From NCBI GenBank assembly GCA_003447595.1, contig DLYT01000155.1:9939-17771 (forward strand): a DNA stretch of 7,833 nucleotides. The letters are read 5' to 3'. The DNA comes from Porphyromonadaceae bacterium. GTDB taxonomy: Bacteria; Bacteroidota; Bacteroidia; Bacteroidales; CAMTPD01. The first letter of the stretch is position 1; each line of letters begins with the position of its first letter. Under the pieces are notes generated by a model. The model had not been told where the DNA came from. It saw only the letters and a program-made list of their open reading frames with translations, and searched no databases. A program made the translations under genes and the position numbers. Below are positions 1-7,067 of this stretch, piece after piece.

Positions 1-202
1 CAATATCCATCCCGTCTAATTTACCGAAACTCATAAAGCAACATCGAATTTTCTTTTGCTTGCTACGCGCAAAGAATCCTATTAATCGCATGGCAGCAGT
101 ATTAAAGACTCCAAGCACCTCTCTATAATACATATCTGATGTCCCCATGGAATAGAAAAGATGCCACTCACTATTCCTTAGACCTGTGGATTGATATGCT
201 CT
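1..202 (-). other. possible partial reading frame at left edge, unidentified
   Basis: The minus strand is open from a TGA at 203-205 to the window edge. The first ATG is at 148-146 and gives 49 codons, starting MGTSDMYYREV and later reading FFARSKQKKIRCC and GKLDGMDI, before the sequence is cut off. I do not recognise the protein and see no domain motif. The plus strand also has a 41-codon open stretch here (frame 3, ending at a TAA near 128), so the openness may be chance. No hairpin or promoter box settles which strand is used. It could be the start of a minus-strand gene continuing to the left, a gene remnant, or noncoding DNA. Confidence 0.2.
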
Positions 203-214
203 TCAAAGGTTCTC

Positions 215-246
215 TTTGAAAGATTCTTTTGCTCAACAAAAATTTG
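215..246 (+). promoter_or_regulatory. candidate Bacteroidales promoter of the tannase-like gene
   Basis: TTTG at 215-218 is followed after 20 nt by AAAATTTG at 239-246. This matches the Bacteroides sigma-ABfr pattern TTTG-N19-21-TAnnTTTG except for the T of the downstream box. Transcription would start near 252-255, leaving a leader of about 65 nt. The presumed start point lies inside a 10-bp tandem duplication (246-265). Short AT-rich boxes like these can occur by chance. Confidence 0.35.
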
Positions 247-265
247 CTTATTACAGCTTATTACA
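246..265 (+). repeat. perfect 10-bp tandem duplication upstream of the esterase gene
   Basis: GCTTATTACA occurs twice in direct succession (246-255 and 256-265). The unit is about one helical turn long and overlaps the start point predicted from the candidate promoter. It could be a regulator's direct-repeat operator or a simple slippage duplication; the sequence does not decide. Confidence 0.6.
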
Positions 266-319
266 AATTACATCAACATTTAGATCGGGACGACTGTTTT
301 TTATAAAACAAGACATAGT

Positions 320-1849
320 ATGAAACGAGAAATAATGATGTCTCTAGCAGGATGTTTATTCTTTTGCAGTTCGTATGCACAAGAAGTCTATAATTTGAGA
401 TTTAATCCCGACCACTATTCAGTTCAAACCTTTCAGATTGATAAAAAAGAATACAAAGTTCGAGCGTATGAAAATATCATTTATGTAGCCAATCCCGTAG
501 ATACTGCCTATCAGAAAATAAACATCTATGTGCCCGAAGCATATTATCAAGATCAGGCAATCAACGGATATACCAAAGAAACAGCACCCGTATTTTTCCC
601 CAATGCAATTGGAGGATATATGCCGTCAGCACCCATGTATCTCAATAACACAGGCGATCGAAATATCTTTGGCCAACGAGCAAATAGGCCGATGCGTCCG
701 TTACCACCAATGCCGGGAGATATGAAACAAGGCTCAGCTATACACACCGCACTGTCGAAAGGATATATTGTAGCATCACCCGGAGCACGAGGGCGAAGTT
801 TGAAAGACTCAGCAGGAGTCAATACCGGTAAAGCCCCGGCCGGACTAGTCGACCTTAAAGCAGCCGTTCGTTACTTGCGATCAAATACCCAATTGATACC
901 CGGAGATCAAGAGAAGATTATTTCGAATGGAACAAGCGCAGGGGGAGCCATGTCTACCTTGTTGGGAGCCACCGGCAATAGCACAGATTATGAACCCTAT
1001 CTACAGGAGCTGGGAGCAGCAGAGGCTAAAGACCATATCTATGCCGTATCAGCCTATTGCCCCATTACAGATCTCGACCATGCCGATGCTGCCTACGAAT
1101 GGCAGTTTAATGGCATCAATACCTATCAATCGCGAATGATGGATATGATTGAGGGAGTAGCACCCGGCAAAAAAACAGACAATGAACTATCGGCCTTGCA
1201 GATAAAGACATCGTTCGATTTGAAATACCTTTTTCCGGTATATCTCAACAGTCTTCAACTCAAAGACGAACAAGGAAACCCTCTGGTATTAGACACACAG
1301 GGAGAAGGCAGTTTTAAGGAGTTTGTCAAATCCTTTGTAATCGCATCAGCACAGCGAGCATTAGATCAAGGAAAAGATCTTTCAGCCAAGCCATGGTTTC
1401 AAGTAAGCAATGGAAAGGTTATCGGATTAGATTTTACCGAATACGTTCGTAATATGAAACGGATGAAAACTCCACCGGCATTTGATTCATTTGATCTTTC
1501 AGCACCCGAAAACCACTTGTTCGGATCGGTAACGAAAGATGCACAACACTTTACACAGTTTTCTTACGACAACTCGCCCCAAAAAGGAACCATTGCAGAT
1601 GCAGCAATAATACGAATGATGAATCCTTTGTATTATATCGGCGAGCAAGGAGTAGACAACTCAAAATATTGGCATATCCGATATGGAACTATCGACAACA
1701 ATACAAGTCTTGCAATAGAAGTAATATTGGCCACATACCTACAAAACAAAGGACTCTCAGTCGACTTTCAATTGGCATGGGACAGACCCCATATGGGAGA
1801 TTATGATTTAGACGAGCTGTTCAATTGGTTCGACTCTATCTGCAAATAA
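320..1849 (+). CDS. exported subtype-B tannase-like alpha/beta-hydrolase (serine esterase)
   Basis: A 509-residue serine esterase of the bacterial tannase type, a family that hydrolyses gallate and other hydroxycinnamate/galloyl esters of plant phenolics; the true substrate here is unknown. The nucleophile elbow GTSAGG puts the catalytic serine at residue 206. It is followed by the family-typical stretch AYCPITDLDHADAAYEW (about 245-261). Near the C-terminus, GTIDNNTS (Asp459) and RPHMGDYD (His491) supply the rest of the triad. The Asp-His spacing of 32 equals that of Lactobacillus plantarum tannase as I recall it (Ser163/Asp419/His451). Residues between about 260 and 440 would form the lid. 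The N-terminus MKREIMMSLAGCLFFCSSYA|QE looks like a signal peptide. LAGC at 9-12 resembles a lipobox but lies very close to the start, so export to the periplasm is favoured over a lipoprotein. The ATG at 320 is chosen because it gives the complete signal; Met6 and Met7 would cut into it. The gene stands alone and ends before a strong hairpin. Family assignment is solid, substrate is not. Confidence 0.85.
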   Translation: MKREIMMSLAGCLFFCSSYAQEVYNLRFNPDHYSVQTFQIDKKEYKVRAYENIIYVANPVDTAYQKINIYVPEAYYQDQAINGYTKETAPVFFPNAIGGYMPSAPMYLNNTGDRNIFGQRANRPMRPLPPMPGDMKQGSAIHTALSKGYIVASPGARGRSLKDSAGVNTGKAPAGLVDLKAAVRYLRSNTQLIPGDQEKIISNGTSAGGAMSTLLGATGNSTDYEPYLQELGAAEAKDHIYAVSAYCPITDLDHADAAYEWQFNGINTYQSRMMDMIEGVAPGKKTDNELSALQIKTSFDLKYLFPVYLNSLQLKDEQGNPLVLDTQGEGSFKEFVKSFVIASAQRALDQGKDLSAKPWFQVSNGKVIGLDFTEYVRNMKRMKTPPAFDSFDLSAPENHLFGSVTKDAQHFTQFSYDNSPQKGTIADAAIIRMMNPLYYIGEQGVDNSKYWHIRYGTIDNNTSLAIEVILATYLQNKGLSVDFQLAWDRPHMGDYDLDELFNWFDSICK

Positions 1850-1857
1850 GAACTGTA

Positions 1858-1892
1858 AAGTCCCTGCACAGCGACAATCTGTGCAGGGACTT
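1858..1892. terminator. bidirectional hairpin terminator between convergent genes
   Basis: A perfect 14-bp stem, AAGTCCCTGCACAG (1858-1871) and CTGTGCAGGGACTT (1879-1892), closes a 7-nt loop. It sits between the esterase stop (1849) and the stop of the convergent nuclease-like gene (1918), so it can end transcription from both sides. There is only a weak T tract (TTATATACTTTT) on the plus side. Confidence 0.75.
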
Positions 1893-1917
1893 ATATACTT
1901 TTCAACAATCAGACACA

Positions 1918-3063
1918 TTATTGATTTGTTTGTTGTGACTGAACAAGCTCCGGATTGACTCGGATATTTAGAGCCGATGTCAATTCATCTGCGTAGTCGA
2001 AAATATGATCAAGAGTTTCTATTTCGACTTTCTCTTCATTGTTTCTAAATCCTTCTTTAACGGTTGGGAATGAGATAAACTTGCGACTATTAAAATAAAT
2101 CCTGCAAATCCATTTTGATTGAGAATCAACATAAATAGAGAAATATGTTTTAAAGTCACGATATTGAATCCTTGACACATCAATGTCTTTTCGCAAAATA
2201 CTTTTTACGATATTAAATGCATCAAGCTCTTCCTGTGTTGTTGTAACACCTGATTCTTTATCTATAAATATCACACCTTCCGGCAAGGTTTCAAGTTCCG
2301 GTACTTGAATAGCGATTTCGGCAACAGAATTCATTTTATCAGAATTACCGTCTGCTTTGATCGCATTATTCAGTCTTTCCGAGATAATATCATTAATCAC
2401 AGAATGAATAGAGCGTTTCACAATAGGAGAGAACTGATCAATAACCTTTTGGGTAATTTGCCCACTCGTATATGCTTGTTTTGTAAAGTAACGGACAAAG
2501 TCAGGAGAGGGTGTCGTAAATTCTTTTACAAATAGATTTTTGATTTCAGTTGTATATTTTAGTTCATTAGCAGTGCTTAAGATATCCGATTCATTGTAAT
2601 AAGACTTATGAAACTTTTTTAGTTGTTCGATATCACCATCTTGTACCTCCAATAGATTGACTACTAAAAAAGGCTTTTCATCCATAATATTTTGATTGTC
2701 TAGATCGGTGTAAAAGCGATATTCGATCCCATTTGTAAGAACACCGAAGCGAGCTTTAGAAGCTACAAAATATTTTTTTAGCTGGGTGTCATGAAGATTT
2801 AGATCTTGTTTGCAATGCTTGCACTCGATTAATAAGATCGGCTCTTCATCTTTCATTATCGCATAGTCGATCTTTTCTCCTTTCTTTTTAATTAAGTCGC
2901 AATCCAGTTCCGGTACCACCTCAAAAGGATTGAAAACATCATAACCTAATGAGGAAATCAGAGGCATTACAAATGCTGTTTTTGTAGCTTCTTCAGTTAT
3001 AATGGCTTCTTTTTGTTTTGCTATACGCTCAGCCAATTGTACGATTGTGTCTTTAAAATCCAT
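1918..3063 (-). CDS. PD-(D/E)XK nuclease-like protein, type I restriction HsdR N-terminal family
   Basis: This 381-residue protein carries the nuclease domain found at the N-terminus of type I restriction R subunits (HSDR_N type) but has no helicase motor. Numbering from the ATG at 3063, the fold shows TEEA (Glu24/25) before a helix ending ISSLGYD, then KIDYAI (Asp66), LLIECKHCK (Glu80, Lys82) and DTQLKKYF (Gln94). This is the D-X13-E-X-K core plus QxxxY-like element, followed by GVLTNGIEYRFYTD. All expected catalytic residues are present, so DNA cleavage is plausible. A separate C-terminal domain (about 272-331, TTQEELDAFNIVKSIL to CRIYFNSRKF) also recurs in stand-alone members of this family. 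The frame is open back to a TTG at 3075, with a TAA 12 nt further upstream; I prefer the ATG at 3063. The gene lies downstream of the KAP NTPase on the same strand, separated by 216 bp with a promoter-like site of its own. It is AT-rich. A restriction effector role is inferred. Confidence 0.85.
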   Translation of the reverse strand: MDFKDTIVQLAERIAKQKEAIITEEATKTAFVMPLISSLGYDVFNPFEVVPELDCDLIKKKGEKIDYAIMKDEEPILLIECKHCKQDLNLHDTQLKKYFVASKARFGVLTNGIEYRFYTDLDNQNIMDEKPFLVVNLLEVQDGDIEQLKKFHKSYYNESDILSTANELKYTTEIKNLFVKEFTTPSPDFVRYFTKQAYTSGQITQKVIDQFSPIVKRSIHSVINDIISERLNNAIKADGNSDKMNSVAEIAIQVPELETLPEGVIFIDKESGVTTTQEELDAFNIVKSILRKDIDVSRIQYRDFKTYFSIYVDSQSKWICRIYFNSRKFISFPTVKEGFRNNEEKVEIETLDHIFDYADELTSALNIRVNPELVQSQQTNQ

Positions 3064-3183
3064 AAAGTACTTCAATTTAAAGGTTTAATATTCTATGTAG
3101 TATTATAATTTATCCAATGGTCTCAAAACAGCTTTGTTTTTATTTTGCTGTTATGTTACACTATCTGATAATAAGGTTTGTCG

Positions 3184-3214
3184 TAAATGTAGAATTATAT
3201 TGTTTGAAAACAAA
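3184..3214 (-). promoter_or_regulatory. candidate promoter for the HsdR_N-like gene
   Basis: On the minus strand TTTG (3214-3211) is followed after exactly 19 nt by TACATTTA (3191-3184), which differs from the Bacteroides TTTG-N19-TAnnTTTG pattern only at the last base. It would start transcription near 3178 and give a leader of about 115 nt to the ATG at 3063. It lies just downstream of the hairpins after the KAP gene, so the nuclease-like gene may be transcribed separately from the helicase-KAP pair. Confidence 0.4.
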
Positions 3215-3215
3215 A

Positions 3216-3233
3216 GAAAATAAATTTATTTTC
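3216..3233. repeat. 18-bp perfect AT-rich palindrome
   Basis: GAAAATAAATTTATTTTC is self-complementary over all 18 bases. It lies between the candidate promoter and the hairpin that follows the KAP gene. It could be an operator or part of the terminator's downstream T-rich tract; its AT content makes chance occurrence possible. Confidence 0.6.
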
Positions 3234-3265
3234 AGTCACAAAATAATAGATTTATCTTGTGACTG
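3233..3265 (-). terminator. hairpin downstream of the KAP NTPase gene
   Basis: Arms CAGTCACAA (3233-3241) and TTGTGACTG (3257-3265) form a 9-bp stem that can extend through ATAA/TTAT inside. It lies 14 nt past the KAP stop codon. Read on the minus strand it is followed by an A/T-rich tract ending TTTTCTTTTG, not a clean T run, so termination may be partial. The hairpin could also be a processing or attenuation site in a three-gene transcript. Confidence 0.5.
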
Positions 3266-3279
3266 GATATGTAGTGCTT

Positions 3280-4668
3280 TTAATTTTGAAAAGAATCAAG
3301 AAGATCTATTTTGTTTGTATAATGAGTTATAGCTGTATTTCGCATTCGAAAATCTCTATCAAAATAACCGAATGCAGAAAACACTTCTTCTAAATCAAAA
3401 ACTGTGATGTTAAAACCTAGTGCTTTATTTCCTTCCTGTTCAAAATATAAGTCGCTTATTTTATGAGAATATGATGTCGATTTGTAATAGCATATTATTA
3501 GTTGTATTAATGAAAATGTTAATTTCCCGTTACTGTAACGTTCTTTGCTTTCGGCTTTTATTGCCTCTTTATAGATATGCTCTAATTCCGTGACTAATTC
3601 TTGAATAGATAAGTTTTCCTTTTTTATTTTTTGATATAGGGGTAAATGGAATGTCTTTAGGTAAATCAAAATAAATATCAATTCAGAATGAGCGAAATTA
3701 TTTAACGGACATAGTCGTATAGCTATACGAGTTTGAGCAAATAGTTTGTCAATTTGTCTAAGAGATAAGTTTAGAGAAGCAGAAATCATAGATGAATTTG
3801 ATATTAACCAGTGTACTTCATCTCCAAAGTTATGCTGTAGCCTTGTTTCGTTGTGGAAGAATTTACTTAATTCATATTTTTCAAAAGCGTAATTACAATA
3901 GCTCGCATAGTCGGGTTCTGGTAATGTATATTCTAAATCTATAAAGCGACGTAGATATTCGGGAGAGTCAATACCTTCACTTCCATAATATCCTTTGATT
4001 GCTTGGCAAAGTTGTTGTTTGTCAATGGATAGAACGAATATAATACCGTCAACTGCAAATAAATGCTTTATTTTTTCAAGAACTTCTACAGCATAATCAG
4101 GACGACAGCGGTCCAACTCGTCAACAATAAAAACAAGTGGCTTATTTTGACATTTATCTTTTATAAAATTAGAAAGCTCACTTCTTAGTTCTAGTAAAGT
4201 TGTTTTTTTAGTCGCATAACTTTCAACTTCCTCAGCAAAAGCAGCCGAAACTTTTTCAACGACTTCAGCTATTTGCCCAAGTCCTGTTAATGTTGCAGCT
4301 GTTTTTGCAAGAGTAGGAATTAATCCTTTAGATATAGATGCAAGCTTATTCGTTATAGAATTCACTTTTTCAGTGTCGGAAAAAAATGTCTCTTTGATTT
4401 CTCCCATAATAGCAGTTAATGGCTCAGAAGTAAAATCATTTTCCCAAGCATTGAATAAGATTGTTTTATAACCACGATCTGTGAGATCCTGTTTCCACAT
4501 TTTCATAAATGTAGACTTTCCTGTGCCCCATTTGCCATCAACGGATAAAACAAAACCATTGCTGTATACATCAATAATTGCTGTTAATGTGTCAGCCTGT
4601 TCTTTTCTGTTTAATCTGCAGTGCATAAATGCATTACCTTTAGGTATCTCTAATTCTTTATCTTTCAT
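3280..4668 (-). CDS. KAP-family P-loop NTPase
   Basis: A 462-residue ATPase of the KAP class of STAND-related P-loop NTPases (the class of eukaryotic Kidins220/ARMS and the phage-exclusion protein PifA). Visible motifs: SVDGKWGTGKST with Walker A at residues 45-52; the KAP-typical FNAWEND (72-78); Walker B with acidic tail LVFIVDELDRCRPD (178-191), followed by VEVLEKIKHLF and FVLSIDKQQL; and YLRRFIDLEYTLPEPD (238-253), which resembles the family's sensor region. Many KAP proteins carry membrane helices between Walker A and B. Here residues about 105-150 are Ala/Gly/Leu-rich and amphipathic, with no clear membrane span, so the protein is probably cytosolic or peripheral. The helical part after about residue 260 is unassigned. 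It starts 12 nt after the helicase stop, with the A-rich spacer usual in this phylum, so the two are almost certainly co-transcribed. It is strongly AT-rich. It may act as sensor or switch in a defence module; that is inference. Confidence 0.88.
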   Translation of the reverse strand: MKDKELEIPKGNAFMHCRLNRKEQADTLTAIIDVYSNGFVLSVDGKWGTGKSTFMKMWKQDLTDRGYKTILFNAWENDFTSEPLTAIMGEIKETFFSDTEKVNSITNKLASISKGLIPTLAKTAATLTGLGQIAEVVEKVSAAFAEEVESYATKKTTLLELRSELSNFIKDKCQNKPLVFIVDELDRCRPDYAVEVLEKIKHLFAVDGIIFVLSIDKQQLCQAIKGYYGSEGIDSPEYLRRFIDLEYTLPEPDYASYCNYAFEKYELSKFFHNETRLQHNFGDEVHWLISNSSMISASLNLSLRQIDKLFAQTRIAIRLCPLNNFAHSELIFILIYLKTFHLPLYQKIKKENLSIQELVTELEHIYKEAIKAESKERYSNGKLTFSLIQLIICYYKSTSYSHKISDLYFEQEGNKALGFNITVFDLEEVFSAFGYFDRDFRMRNTAITHYTNKIDLLDSFQN

Positions 4669-4680
4669 GAGTTTTTTTAA

Positions 4681-6717
4681 TTAATTTATAGATGTTTTTA
4701 GATCCTTTCTCTTTACAATCACACCCTCGATAGGATCATAGGTGATTGTGATAGAGAGGGGAGTGGATAGGTTGTTGAAGAGGGGTGTGGCGAGTTGCTT
4801 TAGTTTGTGGGGCAACTCGGCTATTTGCCGTTCTTGTTGGAGTTGTTGCTCGAGGATGCGTTTGCGTTCGAGCAGGTTGTTTGGGATGGGTTGTCCGTAG
4901 CGTTGGAAGGCTGCGATGTCTCTTTCTATCTCGTCTATTTCTTCGATGGTTAGCGTTATGGTGGTGTCGTTGTCAGTCTCTTGATTATCGGTCGCATAAT
5001 TGTCTGCTTCTGGCTCGTTGAGCTGTAGGCTGTTGGTTTCTGATTCTGATTCGGTGTCTGATGAGTGGATCAGGGAGACAGGATCGTTGCCTTCGGTAAA
5101 TTCGTCGAAGAATTGTACGGTAGGGCTGTCGCCTGGCGCTGCGATACCTTTTAGTTCCGATTCGCTTATTTCGATTCCGTCGAAATGCTTTTGCCAGTTG
5201 CGGGTAGCCGATGGCAGTCCGAAGCGGTTGTAGAGCCCGACGTTGTCGAGAAAGATAGCCTTGGGCTTGTTATCTGCGACACGTAGTCCGCGCCCTATTT
5301 GTTGTAGAAACATCGAAAGCGATTTGGTAGGGCGTGCCAGTTGGATAAACTCAACGTCCGGACAATCAAAACCTTCGCTAAAGATATTTACATTGCACAA
5401 CACCTGAAACTCACCGTTTTTAAAAGCCTCTACAATGGCTTGTCGCTCACGTGGATCTGTTTGGCTGTCGATGGCTTTGGCTGCAATTCCTTTTGCGTTG
5501 AATAGCCTGCATACGTGTTCGTTGTGAGCTCTGTTGATGGTGTACACCAATCCTTTTTTACCTTTGGCATAGTTGAGATACGTGTGCACAATGTTGGTAC
5601 GTACCCCTTCGGTATCGATCACTTCAGCCAGAGCCGAGTCGAGGTAGTCGCCATCGAGCGCAAATTTGGAAATACTTTCGATAGCCTTTTGGGTATTCGA
5701 GTCGGGCATGATCGAGAAGTAATCGTACTGGCATAGATACCCTTTTTTGATAAATTCCGATACCGGTTCGGAAACAATCAACTGCTCAAATTCCTGTTTG
5801 AATCCCGCACCATTGAGTCGATAAGGGGTAGCCGTTACGCCCAATATCTTTGCGTTGGGATATTCTTGTAAGATACGTTTATAGCTGTCTGCCTTTACAT
5901 GGTGTGCTTCGTCGATAATAATCACATCAAAATCTTCCTCAGACCATCCTTCGAGGCGACGTGTAAGGGTAGGAACCGAGCCAATCTGGATGTCGTGTTC
6001 CCGTTGTTCGGGACTTTGAGCAGCGATTAAGCCATGAGATAAGTTGTATTTGATGTTTACGTTTTGAGCGATTTGCAGGATCAGCTCCTTTCTGTGCGCT
6101 AAAAGAAGCACCTTTACACTGGTGTTGTTTTGCTTGCTCCAGTTGTGCAGGTCTTTTACGATGGAAACAAACAAGCGGGTTTTTCCTGTGCCTGTAGGCA
6201 TTTGCAACATGACACTTCTGCCTTTATGCCAGAATTCATAGATCTGTGCCTTGTTGTCGATCTGATACGGTCGCAGGGTGGTGTCTGCCGCAGCATTCAA
6301 CTGTGCAAAATCTACCTTGTGGTCTTGTACAGGTTGATGTTGCTTGAGGTACGTGTCTACAAGCAAATTGCGCAAAGTAATTCTGTTTTCTTCTTTTTTA
6401 AGCAGGAAGAAAAGGGGACTTTCAATGAATGCATATTTTTCGTCGGGCGATACGTTCCAGAAGTCTTCTGAGCTCATATGCTTAAATGGAATTTTAATCA
6501 ATTGATTGTTGTTGCCTCTTTCGTCGTTGACAAAGATTTTCCAGTTCCACTTGAAGCGTCTGATCAGAGCAGAAGACATATCAATGCGGTTTGTTTTGAT
6601 TTCGCCAGATGCGATCAAATCAATCATACTTAGTAGTAATATCGCTTTGTGAGGAGCCGGTTTGCCCTCTTGCTTTAAGGTGTTGAGCGAAGAGAATAAT
6701 TGAACGTATCTTTCCAT
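4681..6717 (-). CDS. SF2 DEAH helicase with SBD/ScoMcrA-like N-terminal domain
   Basis: A 678-residue DNA helicase/translocase resembling RadD and type III/I restriction motors. Helicase motifs in order: LRPYQ (148-152), MPTGTGKT (173-180, motif I), VLLLAHRKEL (203-212, Ia), VIIIDEAHH (265-273, motif II), GVTATPYRL (293-301, motif III), KGLVYTINRAHNEHV (388-402, IV), NIFSEGFDCPDVE (444-456, V) and QQIGRGLR (472-479, VI). All are intact, so it should be an active ATPase. Residues 1-125 form an extra domain with GKPAPHKAILLLSMIDLI (18-35), PFKHMSSEDFWNV (77-89) and SPLFFLL (100-106). These match the pattern of the domain before HNH nucleases in ScoMcrA-type proteins, which binds phosphorothioate DNA. 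An acidic, probably disordered linker (about 540-590) leads to a coiled coil (590-635) and a short conserved-looking tail. The ATG at 6717 begins the domain cleanly. It is the first gene of a block with the KAP NTPase. Helicase identity is firm; the reader function rests on remembered motif similarity. Confidence 0.9.
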   Translation of the reverse strand: MERYVQLFSSLNTLKQEGKPAPHKAILLLSMIDLIASGEIKTNRIDMSSALIRRFKWNWKIFVNDERGNNNQLIKIPFKHMSSEDFWNVSPDEKYAFIESPLFFLLKKEENRITLRNLLVDTYLKQHQPVQDHKVDFAQLNAAADTTLRPYQIDNKAQIYEFWHKGRSVMLQMPTGTGKTRLFVSIVKDLHNWSKQNNTSVKVLLLAHRKELILQIAQNVNIKYNLSHGLIAAQSPEQREHDIQIGSVPTLTRRLEGWSEEDFDVIIIDEAHHVKADSYKRILQEYPNAKILGVTATPYRLNGAGFKQEFEQLIVSEPVSEFIKKGYLCQYDYFSIMPDSNTQKAIESISKFALDGDYLDSALAEVIDTEGVRTNIVHTYLNYAKGKKGLVYTINRAHNEHVCRLFNAKGIAAKAIDSQTDPRERQAIVEAFKNGEFQVLCNVNIFSEGFDCPDVEFIQLARPTKSLSMFLQQIGRGLRVADNKPKAIFLDNVGLYNRFGLPSATRNWQKHFDGIEISESELKGIAAPGDSPTVQFFDEFTEGNDPVSLIHSSDTESESETNSLQLNEPEADNYATDNQETDNDTTITLTIEEIDEIERDIAAFQRYGQPIPNNLLERKRILEQQLQQERQIAELPHKLKQLATPLFNNLSTPLSITITYDPIEGVIVKRKDLKTSIN

Positions 6718-7067
6718 TACAAATGCTTATAAGATAAACCTGTGGTTTTGAGTGATTAATGTCGTGAAGTTATACTATTTGTTTTTAAATTCAAAATAAT
6801 GTAAAGTTTTTTATGGCGCTTGCTCGATGTGTGGAGGGATACGAACAGGAGGGCGACCGTGCTTTGGTGAAGTGCAAGGAGTCGCTTTCCCTTTTGCAGA
6901 AGAATCTCGGCGCCGTTTTGGTATTTTGTAAAAACGATAAAGTTTTAACTCCGAAGCGTGTTTTTAATTTTCAGACTTCTGTGTTTAGTGGCTAGAAATA
7001 AGGTGTTTGCATTTGTGTTTGAAGGTGGACATAAAGTGACTTATGCACGAGGGATAGTGCACAGCGT
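6718..7067. other. intergenic region without a convincing gene
   Basis: Between the helicase start and the 21-bp array I find no supported gene. A 60-codon plus-strand frame (6813-6995, starting MALARCVEGYEQEGDRA) follows a T-rich stretch. It has no recognisable domain and no neighbour in phase, and it overlaps the next plus frame. The segment 6813-6930 is GC-richer than its surroundings and is open in more than one frame on both strands, which suggests a gene remnant or dispersed intergenic element, not a working gene. No good TTTG-N19-21-TAnnTTTG pair was found for the helicase. The nearest TTTG (plus complement around 6797-6800) has a poor downstream box. Confidence 0.4.

Noticed and set aside
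1..319. Insertion-sequence end or transposase fragment at the left edge
   Set aside because: No terminal inverted repeat, target duplication or transposase motif could be found. The partial reading frame remains unidentified.
3063..3075. TTG at 3075 as start of the HsdR_N-like gene
   Set aside because: An ATG only four codons later gives the complete domain; TTG starts are rare and nothing upstream favours it.
3117..3332. 71-codon plus-strand frame across the KAP/nuclease gap
   Set aside because: It runs into the 3' end of the KAP gene on the opposite strand, is made of AT-rich low-information sequence, and overlaps the hairpins and candidate promoter.
4741..4860. G-quadruplex or strand-biased control element in a G/T-rich plus-strand stretch
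   Set aside because: Runs of three or more G are too few and too scattered for a canonical quadruplex. The skew follows from Gln/Asn/Leu/Pro-rich codons of the helicase C-terminal coiled coil.
6813..6995. 60-codon plus-strand frame as a small gene
   Set aside because: No domain, no signal peptide, no operon partner, overlapping frames on both strands, and a start inside a T-rich stretch. It is described as part of the intergenic region.
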